This document shows positions 1-10,392 of a stretch of DNA of 11,687 nt, piece after piece (position 1 is the stretch's first letter; the number at the start of each line of letters is the position of its first letter). Where the stretch lies: NCBI GenBank assembly GCA_020851395.1, contig JADZCW010000070.1, positions 1 to 11,687 on the forward strand. The letters are read 5' to 3'. The notes under the pieces are model-generated. The model saw only the letters and a program-made list of their open reading frames with translations. It had not been told where the DNA came from and searched no databases. The DNA is from Phycisphaeraceae bacterium. Its GTDB lineage: Bacteria > Planctomycetota > Phycisphaerae > Phycisphaerales > Phycisphaeraceae. Made by a program: the position numbers and the translations under genes.

Positions 1-35
1 CGCACGGGCACCACAAGATCCATCACCGCGGGCAC
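1..35 (-). CDS. possible start of a further leftward gene (partial, unidentified)
   Basis: Just past the nucleoside hydrolase stop, an open frame begins on the minus strand and leaves the window after about 12 codons. The first possible start is a GTG at 35-33. A GAGG at 45-42 sits six bases upstream of it and could act as a Shine-Dalgarno. A later ATG in the same frame is at 23-21. The codons end mostly in G or C, like real genes here, and the peptide would begin MPAVMDLVVPVR. If real, the gene lies 11 bp after the nucleoside hydrolase and is probably co-transcribed with it. The stretch is too short to identify. A plus-strand frame ending in TGA at 55-57 is an alternative. Confidence 0.3.
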   Translation of the reverse strand, partial: MPAVMDLVVPV

Positions 36-46
36 GTCAAGCCTCG

Positions 47-928
47 CTATGCCTTGAAGAACGAGAAGAAGTGGTCAAAGAACCGCTGCCCATCGACCCG
101 CAGCGCCACCTCGTGCGGCCCCTGGGGATCAGCCTTCCAGTAGGTGTACCCCGCCAGCCGCTCGCTGGTCAGCTCGACGTCCACCTTCCCGCGGTCGAAC
201 CCGCAGATCTGGTCGTCGAAGATCACCGCCGCCGCCAGCGGGTCGTGGAAGTACATCACCGGATAGTGCTGGAACCACACCTCCGCGAAATCACGCACCG
301 GCCGGAGCATCGGCACGTCAAAGCGCTTACGGACTTCTTCCGGGGGCATCGTCACGCCCGCCGTCACGTCGATCCCCACCGCCTGGAATTTCTTGACCGG
401 CGCCTGGTAGACAATCCCCGTCGCCGCCGGATCGCCGAACGCGTTCCATTCCCGCGGCCCCCAGTTCGCCACCCGCCGAGTAAACATCCCATTCATGAGC
501 ACCAGACTCCGCAGCAACGACGGGATCTCTTGGTCGGCCATGAACAGCGCCGCCACATTCGTCAACGGCCCGATCGCCAGCAGCGTCACCTCCCCCGGAT
601 GCTTGCGGATCGTCCGCCGCATGAACTCGATCGCCTCGCCCTTGGGGAACTCCTTCTCGTGCGGCCATCGCGTCAGCGCCGTCGCCTGCGGGGCCGTCAC
701 CTGTTTCTGCTCTACAAAGATCGGCCGCTCGCACCCCGGATAGATCGGCACGTCTTGCTTGGCCATCTTGCACTGCGCCGACGCCATCTTGGCTCGCTCG
801 ACCGCTTCCCCCGTCACCGTCGTGATCCCCAGCAGCTCGCACGCCGGGTTCGCCAGCAGGTACGCCAGACAGATCGCGTCGTCGACGTCCGAGCCGATGT
901 CCGTGTCCAGGAGCACTTTGATGGCCAT
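47..928 (-). CDS. inosine/uridine-preferring nucleoside hydrolase family protein
   Basis: This 293-residue protein belongs to the nucleoside hydrolase superfamily, whose members cleave the N-glycosidic bond of ribonucleosides to give ribose and a free base for salvage or catabolism. The N-terminus carries the family's calcium and catalytic aspartate cluster in its long form, DTDIGSDVDDA at residues 8-18, followed by the GITTVTG strand (34-40). Further family signatures are GPLTN (120-124), MNGMF (145-149), NAFGDP (162-167) and the C-terminal HDPLA (228-232), whose Asp is expected to complete the calcium site. Length is close to the family norm of about 310. The ATG at 928 is preceded by an AAGGAAAGG Shine-Dalgarno six bases upstream. 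There is no signal peptide, so it is probably cytoplasmic. The substrate cannot be read from sequence; members also include pyrimidine-specific enzymes and proteins of unknown substrate. It is divergent from uvrA. Confidence 0.93.
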   Translation of the reverse strand: MAIKVLLDTDIGSDVDDAICLAYLLANPACELLGITTVTGEAVERAKMASAQCKMAKQDVPIYPGCERPIFVEQKQVTAPQATALTRWPHEKEFPKGEAIEFMRRTIRKHPGEVTLLAIGPLTNVAALFMADQEIPSLLRSLVLMNGMFTRRVANWGPREWNAFGDPAATGIVYQAPVKKFQAVGIDVTAGVTMPPEEVRKRFDVPMLRPVRDFAEVWFQHYPVMYFHDPLAAAVIFDDQICGFDRGKVDVELTSERLAGYTYWKADPQGPHEVALRVDGQRFFDHFFSFFKA

Positions 929-960
929 GATTCGCCTTTCCTTCCCCGGGACTCGATGCC

Positions 961-982
961 GTGTTCAATACTCAGTTAACAC
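961..982. promoter_or_regulatory. imperfect inverted repeat, candidate operator
   Basis: GTGTT (961-965) and AACAC (978-982) form a perfect 5-bp inverted repeat around a 12-bp centre, in which two more base pairs are symmetric. A second small inverted repeat, GAAT-CTC-ATTC, follows at 987-997. Both lie in the shared upstream region of the nucleoside hydrolase and uvrA, in a stretch richer in A and T than its surroundings. This is the geometry of a dimeric repressor site. It does not match the E. coli LexA box (CTGT-N8-ACAG). Regulator unknown; chance is possible. Confidence 0.22.
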
Positions 983-994
983 CACGGAATCTCA

Positions 995-1023
995 TTCATA
1001 CAGCCGCGACAATTCTCCCGCAA
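995..1023 (-). promoter_or_regulatory. candidate promoter for the nucleoside hydrolase
   Basis: On the minus strand, TTGCGG (1023-1018) and TATGAA (1000-995) are separated by 17 bases and lie about 70 bases upstream of the nucleoside hydrolase ATG. The -35 matches the sigma-70 consensus at three of six positions and the -10 at four of six. This is the best pair I could find between the divergent genes, but it is weak and could be chance. Confidence 0.22.
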
Positions 1024-1078
1024 GCCACATGGACCTCAGGCAGGAATCAACCCGCTCTTTTTCCCCCGCATCCCCCGC

Positions 1079-1084
1079 TACAAT
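1079..1084 (+). promoter_or_regulatory. -10 box of uvrA, possibly giving a leaderless mRNA
   Basis: TACAAT matches the sigma-70 -10 consensus at five of six positions and ends eight bases before the uvrA ATG at 1093. Transcription normally begins six to eight bases after the -10, so the message would start at or within two bases of the start codon. In agreement, there is no Shine-Dalgarno before the ATG. The -35 region is poor, only a T-rich patch around 1056-1062. The same hexamer is the -10 of the atpC promoter at 6255-6260. Confidence 0.5.
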
Positions 1085-1092
1085 GGCCTCGT

Positions 1093-4058
<2,966 letters not shown>

Positions 4059-4062
<4 letters not shown>

Positions 4063-6200
4063 TCGCGCTTGCCCGCCGGCCGCGGCCCGACGTCCGACAT
4101 GTCAATCGCCTTAAACCCCAACTTAAACACCGGCGAATCCGCCGCCAGCGTAAAGTCGCGTTTATCGAGGTCCGCGAACTTCGGATCCGCCACCAGCGAA
4201 TGGCGATCCATGCCGTGCTGATCTTGCCAGGCCGTCAGATCCACGGGCGTGCCCTCCTTCCCGAACTTCAGCGGCTGCCCGTCCACGTCCCACATCAGGT
4301 TCAGGTCCGAGATGTGCCGGACCGGGTTCATATCATTGCGATACCCCGCCTTGAACATCATCGCCCCTCGCGTCACCAGGATATTTCGTTCGAGCGTCAA
4401 CCCGTTGTGCTCCTCCGCCCGCGAGAAGGCGATCACGCCCTCCTGACCGAAGGCGAAGATGTTGTTCCGCAAAATGTTCTCCCGCCCGTAGTGCTGGTGG
4501 AACGCCTCGCCGTTGGTGTCATAGGCGATGTTGTTCTCCACCAGGATGTGGCTCGATCCCTCATCCAGATAGATCCCCCAGCCGCCGTAGTTGGCCTTCT
4601 GTACGTCGTGGATCAGATTCCCCCGGATCACCGTGCCCGGCTGCACCCCCAGCGTGTAGATCCCGCCCATGTCGCTGAGCAGGCCGAGCCCGATGTTGTA
4701 GATGCGGTTCTTCTCGATGAGATTATTGCACGTCACGCTCGGCCCATAGCCCCACGACCAGCCCACCGAGATGCCCGTGTAGAAAAGGTCATGAATCTCG
4801 TTGTGGGCGATCATGTTGTCGAAGGTGTGCATCGCCAGCACGCCGATGCCGCTGTGGAAGATGCGCCCGCCGTGGTGGATGCGGCCGTCGGTGATGCGAT
4901 TCCCGCTTGTTCGTCCCCACGCCGGCTCGCTCGCGATCGTCCCGCAGATCTTGATCCCGCCAGCTCCTAGGTTTCTCAACTCGCAGCCCACCACGCGATT
5001 GCCCGTGCACCCGTCCGAGATCTCCACGCCGTACCCACCGACGTTCTCGATCGTGCAATCCTCGATCGCGCAGTCCTTCGCCCCTATCAGGAACACCGCC
5101 CCAGGCACGTCGCACGCTGCCTGCGGCGCCGCCGCCGCGTTCCCCCGGCCGTACCGCTTGTTCACGCCCTCGAGCGCCATCCCGTCCTCTCCAGGATGCC
5201 GCCAGTCCGTGTTCGCCAGCGTCAGCCCTCGCAGCTTGATCCCGCGCACGAACTTCCCCTTCTCCGGATCGCTGACAATCTTGACCAGTTGCAGCAACCG
5301 CGGCGCCGTCACGCGCGTCTTGTCTACTTCCTCCCCCGGACGCGGCAGGTAAATGAGCTTTCCCGCCGGCCGATCCAGGTACCACTGCCCCGGCTGGCGC
5401 AGCTTCTCGTACACATTGTTCAGGTAGTACCGCGCGTACGTCTTCTGCGAATCGTCGATCAACGGCCCCCGGCTCACGCGACCGAGCTTAACCAGCCGCG
5501 TCGCCGGATCGTAGCTCTCAATCGGGAATCGCTCCTCGATCCACCAGTGGACAACCACCACCTCCACGTCCGTCAGGTTCTTGAGCGGCCCGAACATCCC
5601 CGGCCGGGCCGTGAACGCGTCATTCTTCGCTTGCGTCGTCCACGTCGCCGACTTGGGCAACCCCGGCACGTCCTGCATCGTGAAGAACCCCTCCTCCGGC
5701 GCCCGAGGCTGTGAGCGAGGCTCCCCATCGACGTACAACTGTCGAAAAGCCCACTTCCCTTCCCTGACCTCCGGGAGCTCCGCCACCCAAGCCCTCTGCC
5801 CGTGCACCTGCGTCTGCGTCCAGCCCGTGATCACGCTCCCCCCATCCAGCACCGGCCTCTGCCCCGGCAGCGCCGCCAGCACGGTCAGGTCATCCCCCAG
5901 CGTAAAGGTCAGCGGCTCGGCCAGCTCGTATCGCCCACCCGCCAGCCAGATCGTCCTCGCCATGCCCTTGTCGACCGGATGGGCCTTGCGATCCTGACGC
6001 AGTTTTTCCAACGCCGCCCCGATGCTCGCCATCGCCTCCGCCTCGCTCTTTCCGCTCAACGCATCGCTCCCTCGCGGGCTGACGAACAGATCGCCCTTGG
6101 CCGGCTCGACCTTCGCATCCATGTCCGCCCATGCTACCCCGAAAGGTCCGAAGATCACCACCAACGCCCACGCAAGTTCGCCCCAGGGCAAAAGCTTCAT
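4059..6200 (-). CDS. secreted right-handed parallel beta-helix protein, possible glycoside hydrolase (GH141-like)
   Basis: This 713-residue protein starts with a signal peptide: one Lys, a hydrophobic run over residues 9-24 and a likely cleavage after AWA (23-25). The mature start LFVSPRGSDALSG (38-50) is the usual entry of secreted beta-helix enzymes. An accessory beta-rich region follows, including FRQLYVDGEPR (152-162). From about residue 320 to 610 come repeated short strands with N-rich turns (for example CAIEDCTIENVG, VEISDGCTGNRV, TVIRGNLIHDV, ILVENNIAYDT, ENILRNNIF), typical of a right-handed beta-helix. A conserved-looking aromatic block, YTGISVGWSWGYGP, is at 474-487. The C-terminal DVGPRP ending also fits. 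The layout resembles GH141-type proteins acting on plant or algal polysaccharides, but the substrate is inferred from architecture only; a lyase or epimerase is possible. The start ATG has GAAAGGA six bases upstream. Location: periplasm or outside. Confidence 0.85.
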
Positions 6201-6232
6201 CGTGCATCCTTTCGCGTTGGTCGTGAGGGTTT

Positions 6233-6260
6233 TTGACAGCGCCTCCGCTCACCCTACAAT
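6233..6260 (+). promoter_or_regulatory. near-consensus sigma-70 promoter of atpC
   Basis: A perfect -35 TTGACA (6233-6238) and a -10 TACAAT (6255-6260, five of six) are separated by 16 bp. The predicted start of transcription is near 6267, leaving a leader of about 30 bases before the atpC GTG at 6297. The promoter lies within the 96-bp space shared with the divergent beta-helix gene. It is the strongest promoter seen in the window and shows that atpC is transcribed separately here. Confidence 0.72.
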
Positions 6261-6296
6261 CTCACCCACCAGCCCGCCAGGCCTTCGGAGACCTTC

Positions 6297-6710
6297 GTGG
6301 AACAGACCTTTCACTGCAGCCTGCTGACCCCTCAGGAGCAGCTCCTCGACGAGCCCGCCACCTACGCCTCCGTCCCCGCCTGGGACGGCCTGGTCGGCAT
6401 CGCCCCCCAGCGGGCCCCGCTCCTGGCCAAGCTCGGCGACGGCCTGCTCCGCGTGGACCTTGCCAACGGCCAGTCCCGCTGGTTCTTCATCGGCGGCGGC
6501 TTCGCCCAGATGCTCGACAACCGCCTGTCCATCCTCGCCGAGCGGGCCACCCCCCCCGGCCAGGTCTCCGCCGAGGAGGCCCAGGCCAGCCTCCGCGAGG
6601 CCGAAGCCGTCATCGCCACCACCGACGAGCAGGTCCAGAAGAAGCAGCGCCAACTCGCTCAGGCCCGCGCCCTGATCGCCCTGGCCGACCACGCCGACTC
6701 CGCCGCCTGA
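6297..6710 (+). CDS. atpC: F1F0 ATP synthase epsilon subunit
   Basis: Epsilon is part of the rotating central stalk of F1. It contacts gamma and the c-ring, and its C-terminal helices can inhibit ATP hydrolysis. The 137 residues match in length and order: an N-terminal beta-sandwich (about 1-86) with the family signature DGLVGIAPQRAPLLAKLGDG (30-49) and GGGFAQMLDNRLSILAE (66-82), then a helical hairpin (about 92-131) rich in Ala, Glu and Gln. The start is the GTG at 6297, preceded by GGAG at 6287-6290 with a six-base gap; the protein then begins MEQTFHCSLLTP, as the family does. The gene has its own strong promoter. Oddly, no atpD or any other ATP synthase gene is next to it, while atpC normally ends an atp operon. 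A second copy elsewhere, or a split operon, cannot be told apart here. Confidence 0.93.
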   Translation: MEQTFHCSLLTPQEQLLDEPATYASVPAWDGLVGIAPQRAPLLAKLGDGLLRVDLANGQSRWFFIGGGFAQMLDNRLSILAERATPPGQVSAEEAQASLREAEAVIATTDEQVQKKQRQLAQARALIALADHADSAA

Positions 6711-6786
6711 GCCGCGTTTTCTACTCATCACGCCGCCTCCTGACCCGGCCGGCCCTGCAGCCGAGGGTTGCCTCACGTCCCGACCC

Positions 6787-6814
6787 TTCGTAGGTCGATG
6801 CTAAACCGTATGAT
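6787..6814 (+). promoter_or_regulatory. weak candidate promoter for mrdA-rodA-rsmG
   Basis: TATGAT (6809-6814, five of six to the -10 consensus) lies 30 bases before the mrdA ATG, with TTCGTA (6787-6792, three of six) 16 bases upstream of it. The 134-bp gap between atpC and mrdA shows no convincing terminator, so read-through from the atpC promoter is also possible. An in-frame TAG at 6791-6793, with no start codon between it and 6845, rules out a longer mrdA protein. Confidence 0.3.
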
Positions 6815-6844
6815 GAACGTATCGCGGCCCGACGAACGCCAGAC

Positions 6845-9181
6845 ATGCGGCAATTCTTACGACACAACGTCCCGAGTCAGTTCCACCGCCGGCTCATCCT
6901 GCTGGGCGTCGTGGCCATGCTCCTGGGCCTGCTTCTGCTGCTGCGGCTGAGCCAGCTCACACTCACCCAGCACGCCCAGTGGCTCGAACGCGCCGAGTCC
7001 GTCCTGATCGACAGCCAGTACGTCCCGACCGTCCGCGGCCGGATCCTCGACCGCCAGGGCCGCGTCCTGGCCCAGAATCGTCCCTGCTTCAACATCGCCG
7101 TCCGCTACCCCGTCATCGCTGGCAACTGGGTCTACGACGAGGCCGCCGGCATGGCCCGCCGGGCCAACCCCGAGCTCTGGGCTGAGCTCGATTACGCCGG
7201 CCGCGAACGCCTGATCGCCCAGTGGGAGCCCCGCTACCAGGAGCAGGTCGACGACCTCTGGCGGACGCTGGGCAACCTCGGCGACGTCGGCCCCCTGGAG
7301 GTTGAACGCCGACGAGCATCGGTCGTCAGCCGCGTCAGCCAGATGGCCGGCTACCTCTGGGAGGTCTGGCGCCAGGAACGCTTCGAGCAGCTCGACGCCC
7401 CCGTCACCCTCGCCGAGGTCGCTCGCCCCATCGCCGAGCACAGCGCCTATCACGACATCGTCCTGGCTGTCAGCCCCGAGGCCCGTGTCAGCGTCGAACG
7501 CCTGATCGCCCAGGCCCAGGCCAACGACGACCGCCGCGACGACAACGGCCGCCGCGTCTACAACGAACTGGCCGTCTGGAAGCAGGTCCACATCCAGCGC
7601 GGCTACCAGCGCGAGTACCCCCTCGAGACCCTCGACGTCACCGTCGACCGCAGCCGTTTCCCCGGTCCGCTCCGCTCCGATGACCCCATCGATGTTGAAG
7701 TCCCCGGCGTGGGCCTGCAGATCATCGGCACCCTCCGCTCCATCCAGAAGGAGGACATCGACCGCCGCCCCTTCTGGCCCAACGGCGCCGCCGAGCCTGA
7801 CCTGGCCGGCTACCGCCCCGGCGACCTGACCGGCCGCGGCGGCATCGAGGCCGCCCTCGAGGACGTCCTGCGCGGCTCGCGCGGCAAGGTCATCTACCGC
7901 CTCGACACTCAGGAGGAGCAACGCACCGAGCCCCAGCCCGGCAAGGACGTGCGCCTGAGCCTCGACATCCAGCTCCAGGCCCGCATCTCCGCTCTGATGA
8001 GCCCCAAGGTCGGCCTGATGCAGACGCAGGCATGGCATTTCAAGGACGCCGCCTCCAGCCCCCGCCTCGGCCAGCCCCTCCGCGGCGCCGCCGTCGTCAT
8101 CGAAGTTGACACCGGCCAGATCCTCGCCGCCGTCAGCAGCCCCAACTACAGCCTCGCAGACTTGGAGGAGCGTCCCGACTGGGTCTGGCGCGACCCGATC
8201 GACCTGCCCTACATCAACCGCGCCATCGGCCGGCAGTACCAGCCCGGCTCGACGGTCAAACCTCTCGTCCTCACCGCCGCCGTCACCGACCGCAAGATCG
8301 GCTACGACCAGACCGTCGACTGCCACGGCCCCTTCGATCCCAAGCGCCCGAACATCTGGCGCTGCTGGATCTACAAGATGAGCAACGGCCAATACTCCCA
8401 CGGCCCGCTCACCGGTCCCGAGGCCATCGCCCGAAGCTGCAACATCTTCTTCTACACCATGGGCAGCCGCCTGGGCCTGCACCGCCTCACATGGTGGTAT
8501 CAGCAGTATGGCCTGGGCCGAAAGCTCGAGACCGGTCTGCTCCCGCGCGAGATCGCCCGCGGCTCGCTGCCCAAGCGAGCCCTCCTCGAGCTGGCCTCGA
8601 ACTTCCCCGAGGGCCGCGGCGCTGAGAGCGCCTCGGACCACACCGAGGCCGTCTTCATGGGCATCGGCCAGGGCCAGATCGACTGGACGCCCCTGCAGGC
8701 CGCCAACGCCTACGCCGCCATCGCTCGCGGCGGCGTCGAGCTCGACCCCACCTTCATCGTCGACCCCGCCGTCGCCCCACGACAGGCTGTGGACCTGCAC
8801 CTCGACCGCCAGGCCGTCCGCATGACCCTGCAGGGCCTCAATGACTCCGTCCACCAGACCTACGGCACCACGAACCACATCGCCGCCCTCGACCGCGAGC
8901 CCATCTACACCTTCGACGGCGCCACCGTGATGTCCAAGTCCGGCACGGCCGACCCCGGCGCCGTCTGGCTCGACCTCAACCACGACGGCAAACGCTCCGC
9001 CGACGAGGTCCGCAAGTGGGGCGACCACGCCTGGGCTATCGCCCTGGTCCAGAAGCCGGGCACGGATCACCCCCAGTACGCCATCGCCGTCCTGGTCGAG
9101 TTCGGCGGCAGTGGCGGCGCCTGCGCCGGGCCGATCGTCAACCAGATCCTCTACGCCATGCAGCAGGAGAACCTGCTGTGA
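6845..9181 (+). CDS. mrdA: penicillin-binding protein 2 (peptidoglycan D,D-transpeptidase, elongation-specific)
   Basis: A class B PBP that cross-links peptidoglycan stem peptides in the periplasm as partner of the glycosyltransferase RodA. A short basic N-terminus is followed by one membrane anchor (about 17-35), then the PBP dimerisation/pedestal region starting RGRILDRQGRVLAQNRP (64-80). The transpeptidase domain has all three catalytic motifs: STVK (Ser469, Lys472), SCN (531-533) and KSGT (698-701). At 778 residues it is clearly longer than E. coli PBP2 (633, catalytic Ser330). About 140 extra residues lie before the active serine, mainly in about 93-345, plus an insert near 384-410. Residues 710-721 form an EF-hand-like loop right after KSGT. 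The ATG at 6845 is the only usable start but lacks a clear Shine-Dalgarno. Pairing with rodA identifies it as PBP2 rather than FtsI. Confidence 0.95.
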   Translation: MRQFLRHNVPSQFHRRLILLGVVAMLLGLLLLLRLSQLTLTQHAQWLERAESVLIDSQYVPTVRGRILDRQGRVLAQNRPCFNIAVRYPVIAGNWVYDEAAGMARRANPELWAELDYAGRERLIAQWEPRYQEQVDDLWRTLGNLGDVGPLEVERRRASVVSRVSQMAGYLWEVWRQERFEQLDAPVTLAEVARPIAEHSAYHDIVLAVSPEARVSVERLIAQAQANDDRRDDNGRRVYNELAVWKQVHIQRGYQREYPLETLDVTVDRSRFPGPLRSDDPIDVEVPGVGLQIIGTLRSIQKEDIDRRPFWPNGAAEPDLAGYRPGDLTGRGGIEAALEDVLRGSRGKVIYRLDTQEEQRTEPQPGKDVRLSLDIQLQARISALMSPKVGLMQTQAWHFKDAASSPRLGQPLRGAAVVIEVDTGQILAAVSSPNYSLADLEERPDWVWRDPIDLPYINRAIGRQYQPGSTVKPLVLTAAVTDRKIGYDQTVDCHGPFDPKRPNIWRCWIYKMSNGQYSHGPLTGPEAIARSCNIFFYTMGSRLGLHRLTWWYQQYGLGRKLETGLLPREIARGSLPKRALLELASNFPEGRGAESASDHTEAVFMGIGQGQIDWTPLQAANAYAAIARGGVELDPTFIVDPAVAPRQAVDLHLDRQAVRMTLQGLNDSVHQTYGTTNHIAALDREPIYTFDGATVMSKSGTADPGAVWLDLNHDGKRSADEVRKWGDHAWAIALVQKPGTDHPQYAIAVLVEFGGSGGACAGPIVNQILYAMQQENLL
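9165..9170 (+). promoter_or_regulatory. Shine-Dalgarno of rodA inside the mrdA 3' end
   Basis: AGGAGA lies seven bases before the GTG at 9178. It sets the rodA start at the GTGA overlap with mrdA, not at the far upstream ATG at 9016, whose extra 54 residues are an Arg/Pro-rich shadow of the mrdA frame. The arrangement suggests translational coupling. Confidence 0.75.
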
Positions 9182-10377
9182 ACCCCCTGACCGCCAAGCT
9201 CACGGATCTCTTGCGGCCGCACGCCGGCTGGTTCGTCCTGCTCGCCGCCGTCGGCCTGACCGTCGTCGGCATCACCGCCATCTCCACCGTCGACCTCCAG
9301 CACGCCCGCGCCCAGGCCCAGTGGCTCGCCATCGCCCTGACGCTGATGCTCATCTGCCTCCTGCCTCACCCCAAGTTCATCGGCCAGATCGCCGGGCCCC
9401 TGGCCGTGGTCATCACGCTTGTTCTGGCGATCATGATCCTCCCGGGCGTTCCGCGATCCATCGTCCCGGTCCGCAACGGCGCCCGCGCCTGGATCGACCT
9501 CCGCTTCATGATGCTCCAGCCCTCGGAGCTCGCGAAGATCATCTACGTCCTGACGCTGGCCTGGTACCTACGACACCGCCAGTCCTACCGCACCTTCCGC
9601 GGCCTGCTGGTGCCGTTCCTCATCCTCTTCGTCCCCATGACGCTCGTCCTGCTCCAGCCGGACATGGGCACCGCCATCCTCTTCATCCCGGCCCTGCTGG
9701 CGATGCTCCTGGCCGCCGGCGCCCGGCTCCGCCACCTCGGCTCGATCATCGGCCTGGGCGTCCTGACCATCGGCCTGAATGTCGCCGCCATCTACACCCT
9801 GCCCGACTCCATGCAGCTCCTGCAGTCCCACCAGGTCGCCCGCATCCGGGCCACCATCAGCCGCGCCAAGGGCGAGACACGCTACCTCAAGGACGTCGGC
9901 TTCCAGCAGGACAAGGCCGTCACCCTCATCGGCGCCGGCGGCCCCGACGGCCTCGGAGAGGAAAAAGCCCGCACGCTGATCGCCTACAACCGTCTGCCCG
10001 AGGATCACAACGACATGATCTTCGCCGTCGTCGTCAGCCGCTGGGGCTTCCTCGGCGGCGCCGGCGTCCTGGCCCTTTACGGCATCCTGATCATGGCCAT
10101 GCTTCGCGTCGCCGCCCGCACCAAGGAGCCCATCACCCGCCTCTCTGTCGTCGGCTTCGCCTCGCTGCTGCTCAGCCAGGTGACCATCAACATCGGCATG
10201 TCCCTGGGCATCCTGCCGATCATCGGCATCACGCTCCCGTTCGTCTCCTACGGCGGATCGAGCCTCCTCGCCTCCTTCGCCATGATCGGCCTGGTGATGA
10301 ACTTCGCCTCCCAGCGTCCATCGATCATTCAACGCCCCAGCTTCGAGTTCGACCACGCCGACGCCCTCTTCCAGTGA
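9178..10377 (+). CDS. rodA: rod-shape determining protein RodA (SEDS peptidoglycan glycosyltransferase)
   Basis: RodA is the SEDS-family enzyme that polymerises lipid II into glycan strands during side-wall growth, working with PBP2 encoded just upstream. The 399-residue protein is hydrophobic throughout, with about ten membrane segments, and is close to the family length. Visible signatures are NGARAWIDL (100-108), LQPSELAK (113-120), LLQPDMGTA (158-166), LPEDHNDMIFAVV (273-285) in the extracellular loop carrying the family's conserved acidic residue, and LPFVSYGGSS (353-362). The GTG start overlaps the mrdA stop by four bases (GTGA) and has a good Shine-Dalgarno, so it is probably translationally coupled. 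FtsW is the nearest alternative; the neighbour PBP2 and the LPEDHND and SYGGSS context favour RodA. rsmG follows after 15 bases. Confidence 0.94.
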   Translation: MNPLTAKLTDLLRPHAGWFVLLAAVGLTVVGITAISTVDLQHARAQAQWLAIALTLMLICLLPHPKFIGQIAGPLAVVITLVLAIMILPGVPRSIVPVRNGARAWIDLRFMMLQPSELAKIIYVLTLAWYLRHRQSYRTFRGLLVPFLILFVPMTLVLLQPDMGTAILFIPALLAMLLAAGARLRHLGSIIGLGVLTIGLNVAAIYTLPDSMQLLQSHQVARIRATISRAKGETRYLKDVGFQQDKAVTLIGAGGPDGLGEEKARTLIAYNRLPEDHNDMIFAVVVSRWGFLGGAGVLALYGILIMAMLRVAARTKEPITRLSVVGFASLLLSQVTINIGMSLGILPIIGITLPFVSYGGSSLLASFAMIGLVMNFASQRPSIIQRPSFEFDHADALFQ

Positions 10378-10381
10378 TCTC

Positions 10382-10387
10382 AGGAGG
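10382..10387 (+). promoter_or_regulatory. Shine-Dalgarno of rsmG
   Basis: AGGAGG, a full anti-16S match, lies five bases before the GTG at 10393 and sits wholly in the 15-bp gap after rodA. It fixes the rsmG start. It is the strongest ribosome binding site in the window, suggesting efficient, independent initiation on a shared message. Confidence 0.75.
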
Positions 10388-10392
10388 CTTGA

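Noticed and set aside
1..57. Plus-strand frame ending in TGA at 55-57, as the tail of a rightward gene
   Set aside because: Its third codon positions are less G/C biased than real genes here, and it would overlap the nucleoside hydrolase stop; the minus-strand reading with a Shine-Dalgarno is slightly better.
71..979. 302-codon plus-strand frame opposite the nucleoside hydrolase
   Set aside because: Arg/His/Pro-rich low-complexity peptide, with a complete nucleoside hydrolase on the other strand.
961..1092. N-terminal extension of UvrA by 44 residues from a GTG at 961
   Set aside because: The extra residues have no family similarity, and the promoter -10 box for uvrA lies inside them; UvrA homology starts at the ATG at 1093.
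6747..6754. GGCCGGCC palindrome after atpC as a possible terminator
   Set aside because: It has no loop and no following run of T, so it does not look like an intrinsic terminator; in GC-rich DNA such octamers arise by chance.
6233..6793. 186-codon plus-strand frame overlapping atpC
   Set aside because: It is Arg/Pro-rich throughout, begins inside the atpC promoter, and is out of frame with the clear epsilon subunit.
6857..9070. 737-codon open frame antisense to mrdA
   Set aside because: Its peptide is a Val/Asp/Gly/Ala-rich mirror of a GC3-biased gene with no recognisable domain, while the plus strand encodes a complete PBP2 with all catalytic motifs.
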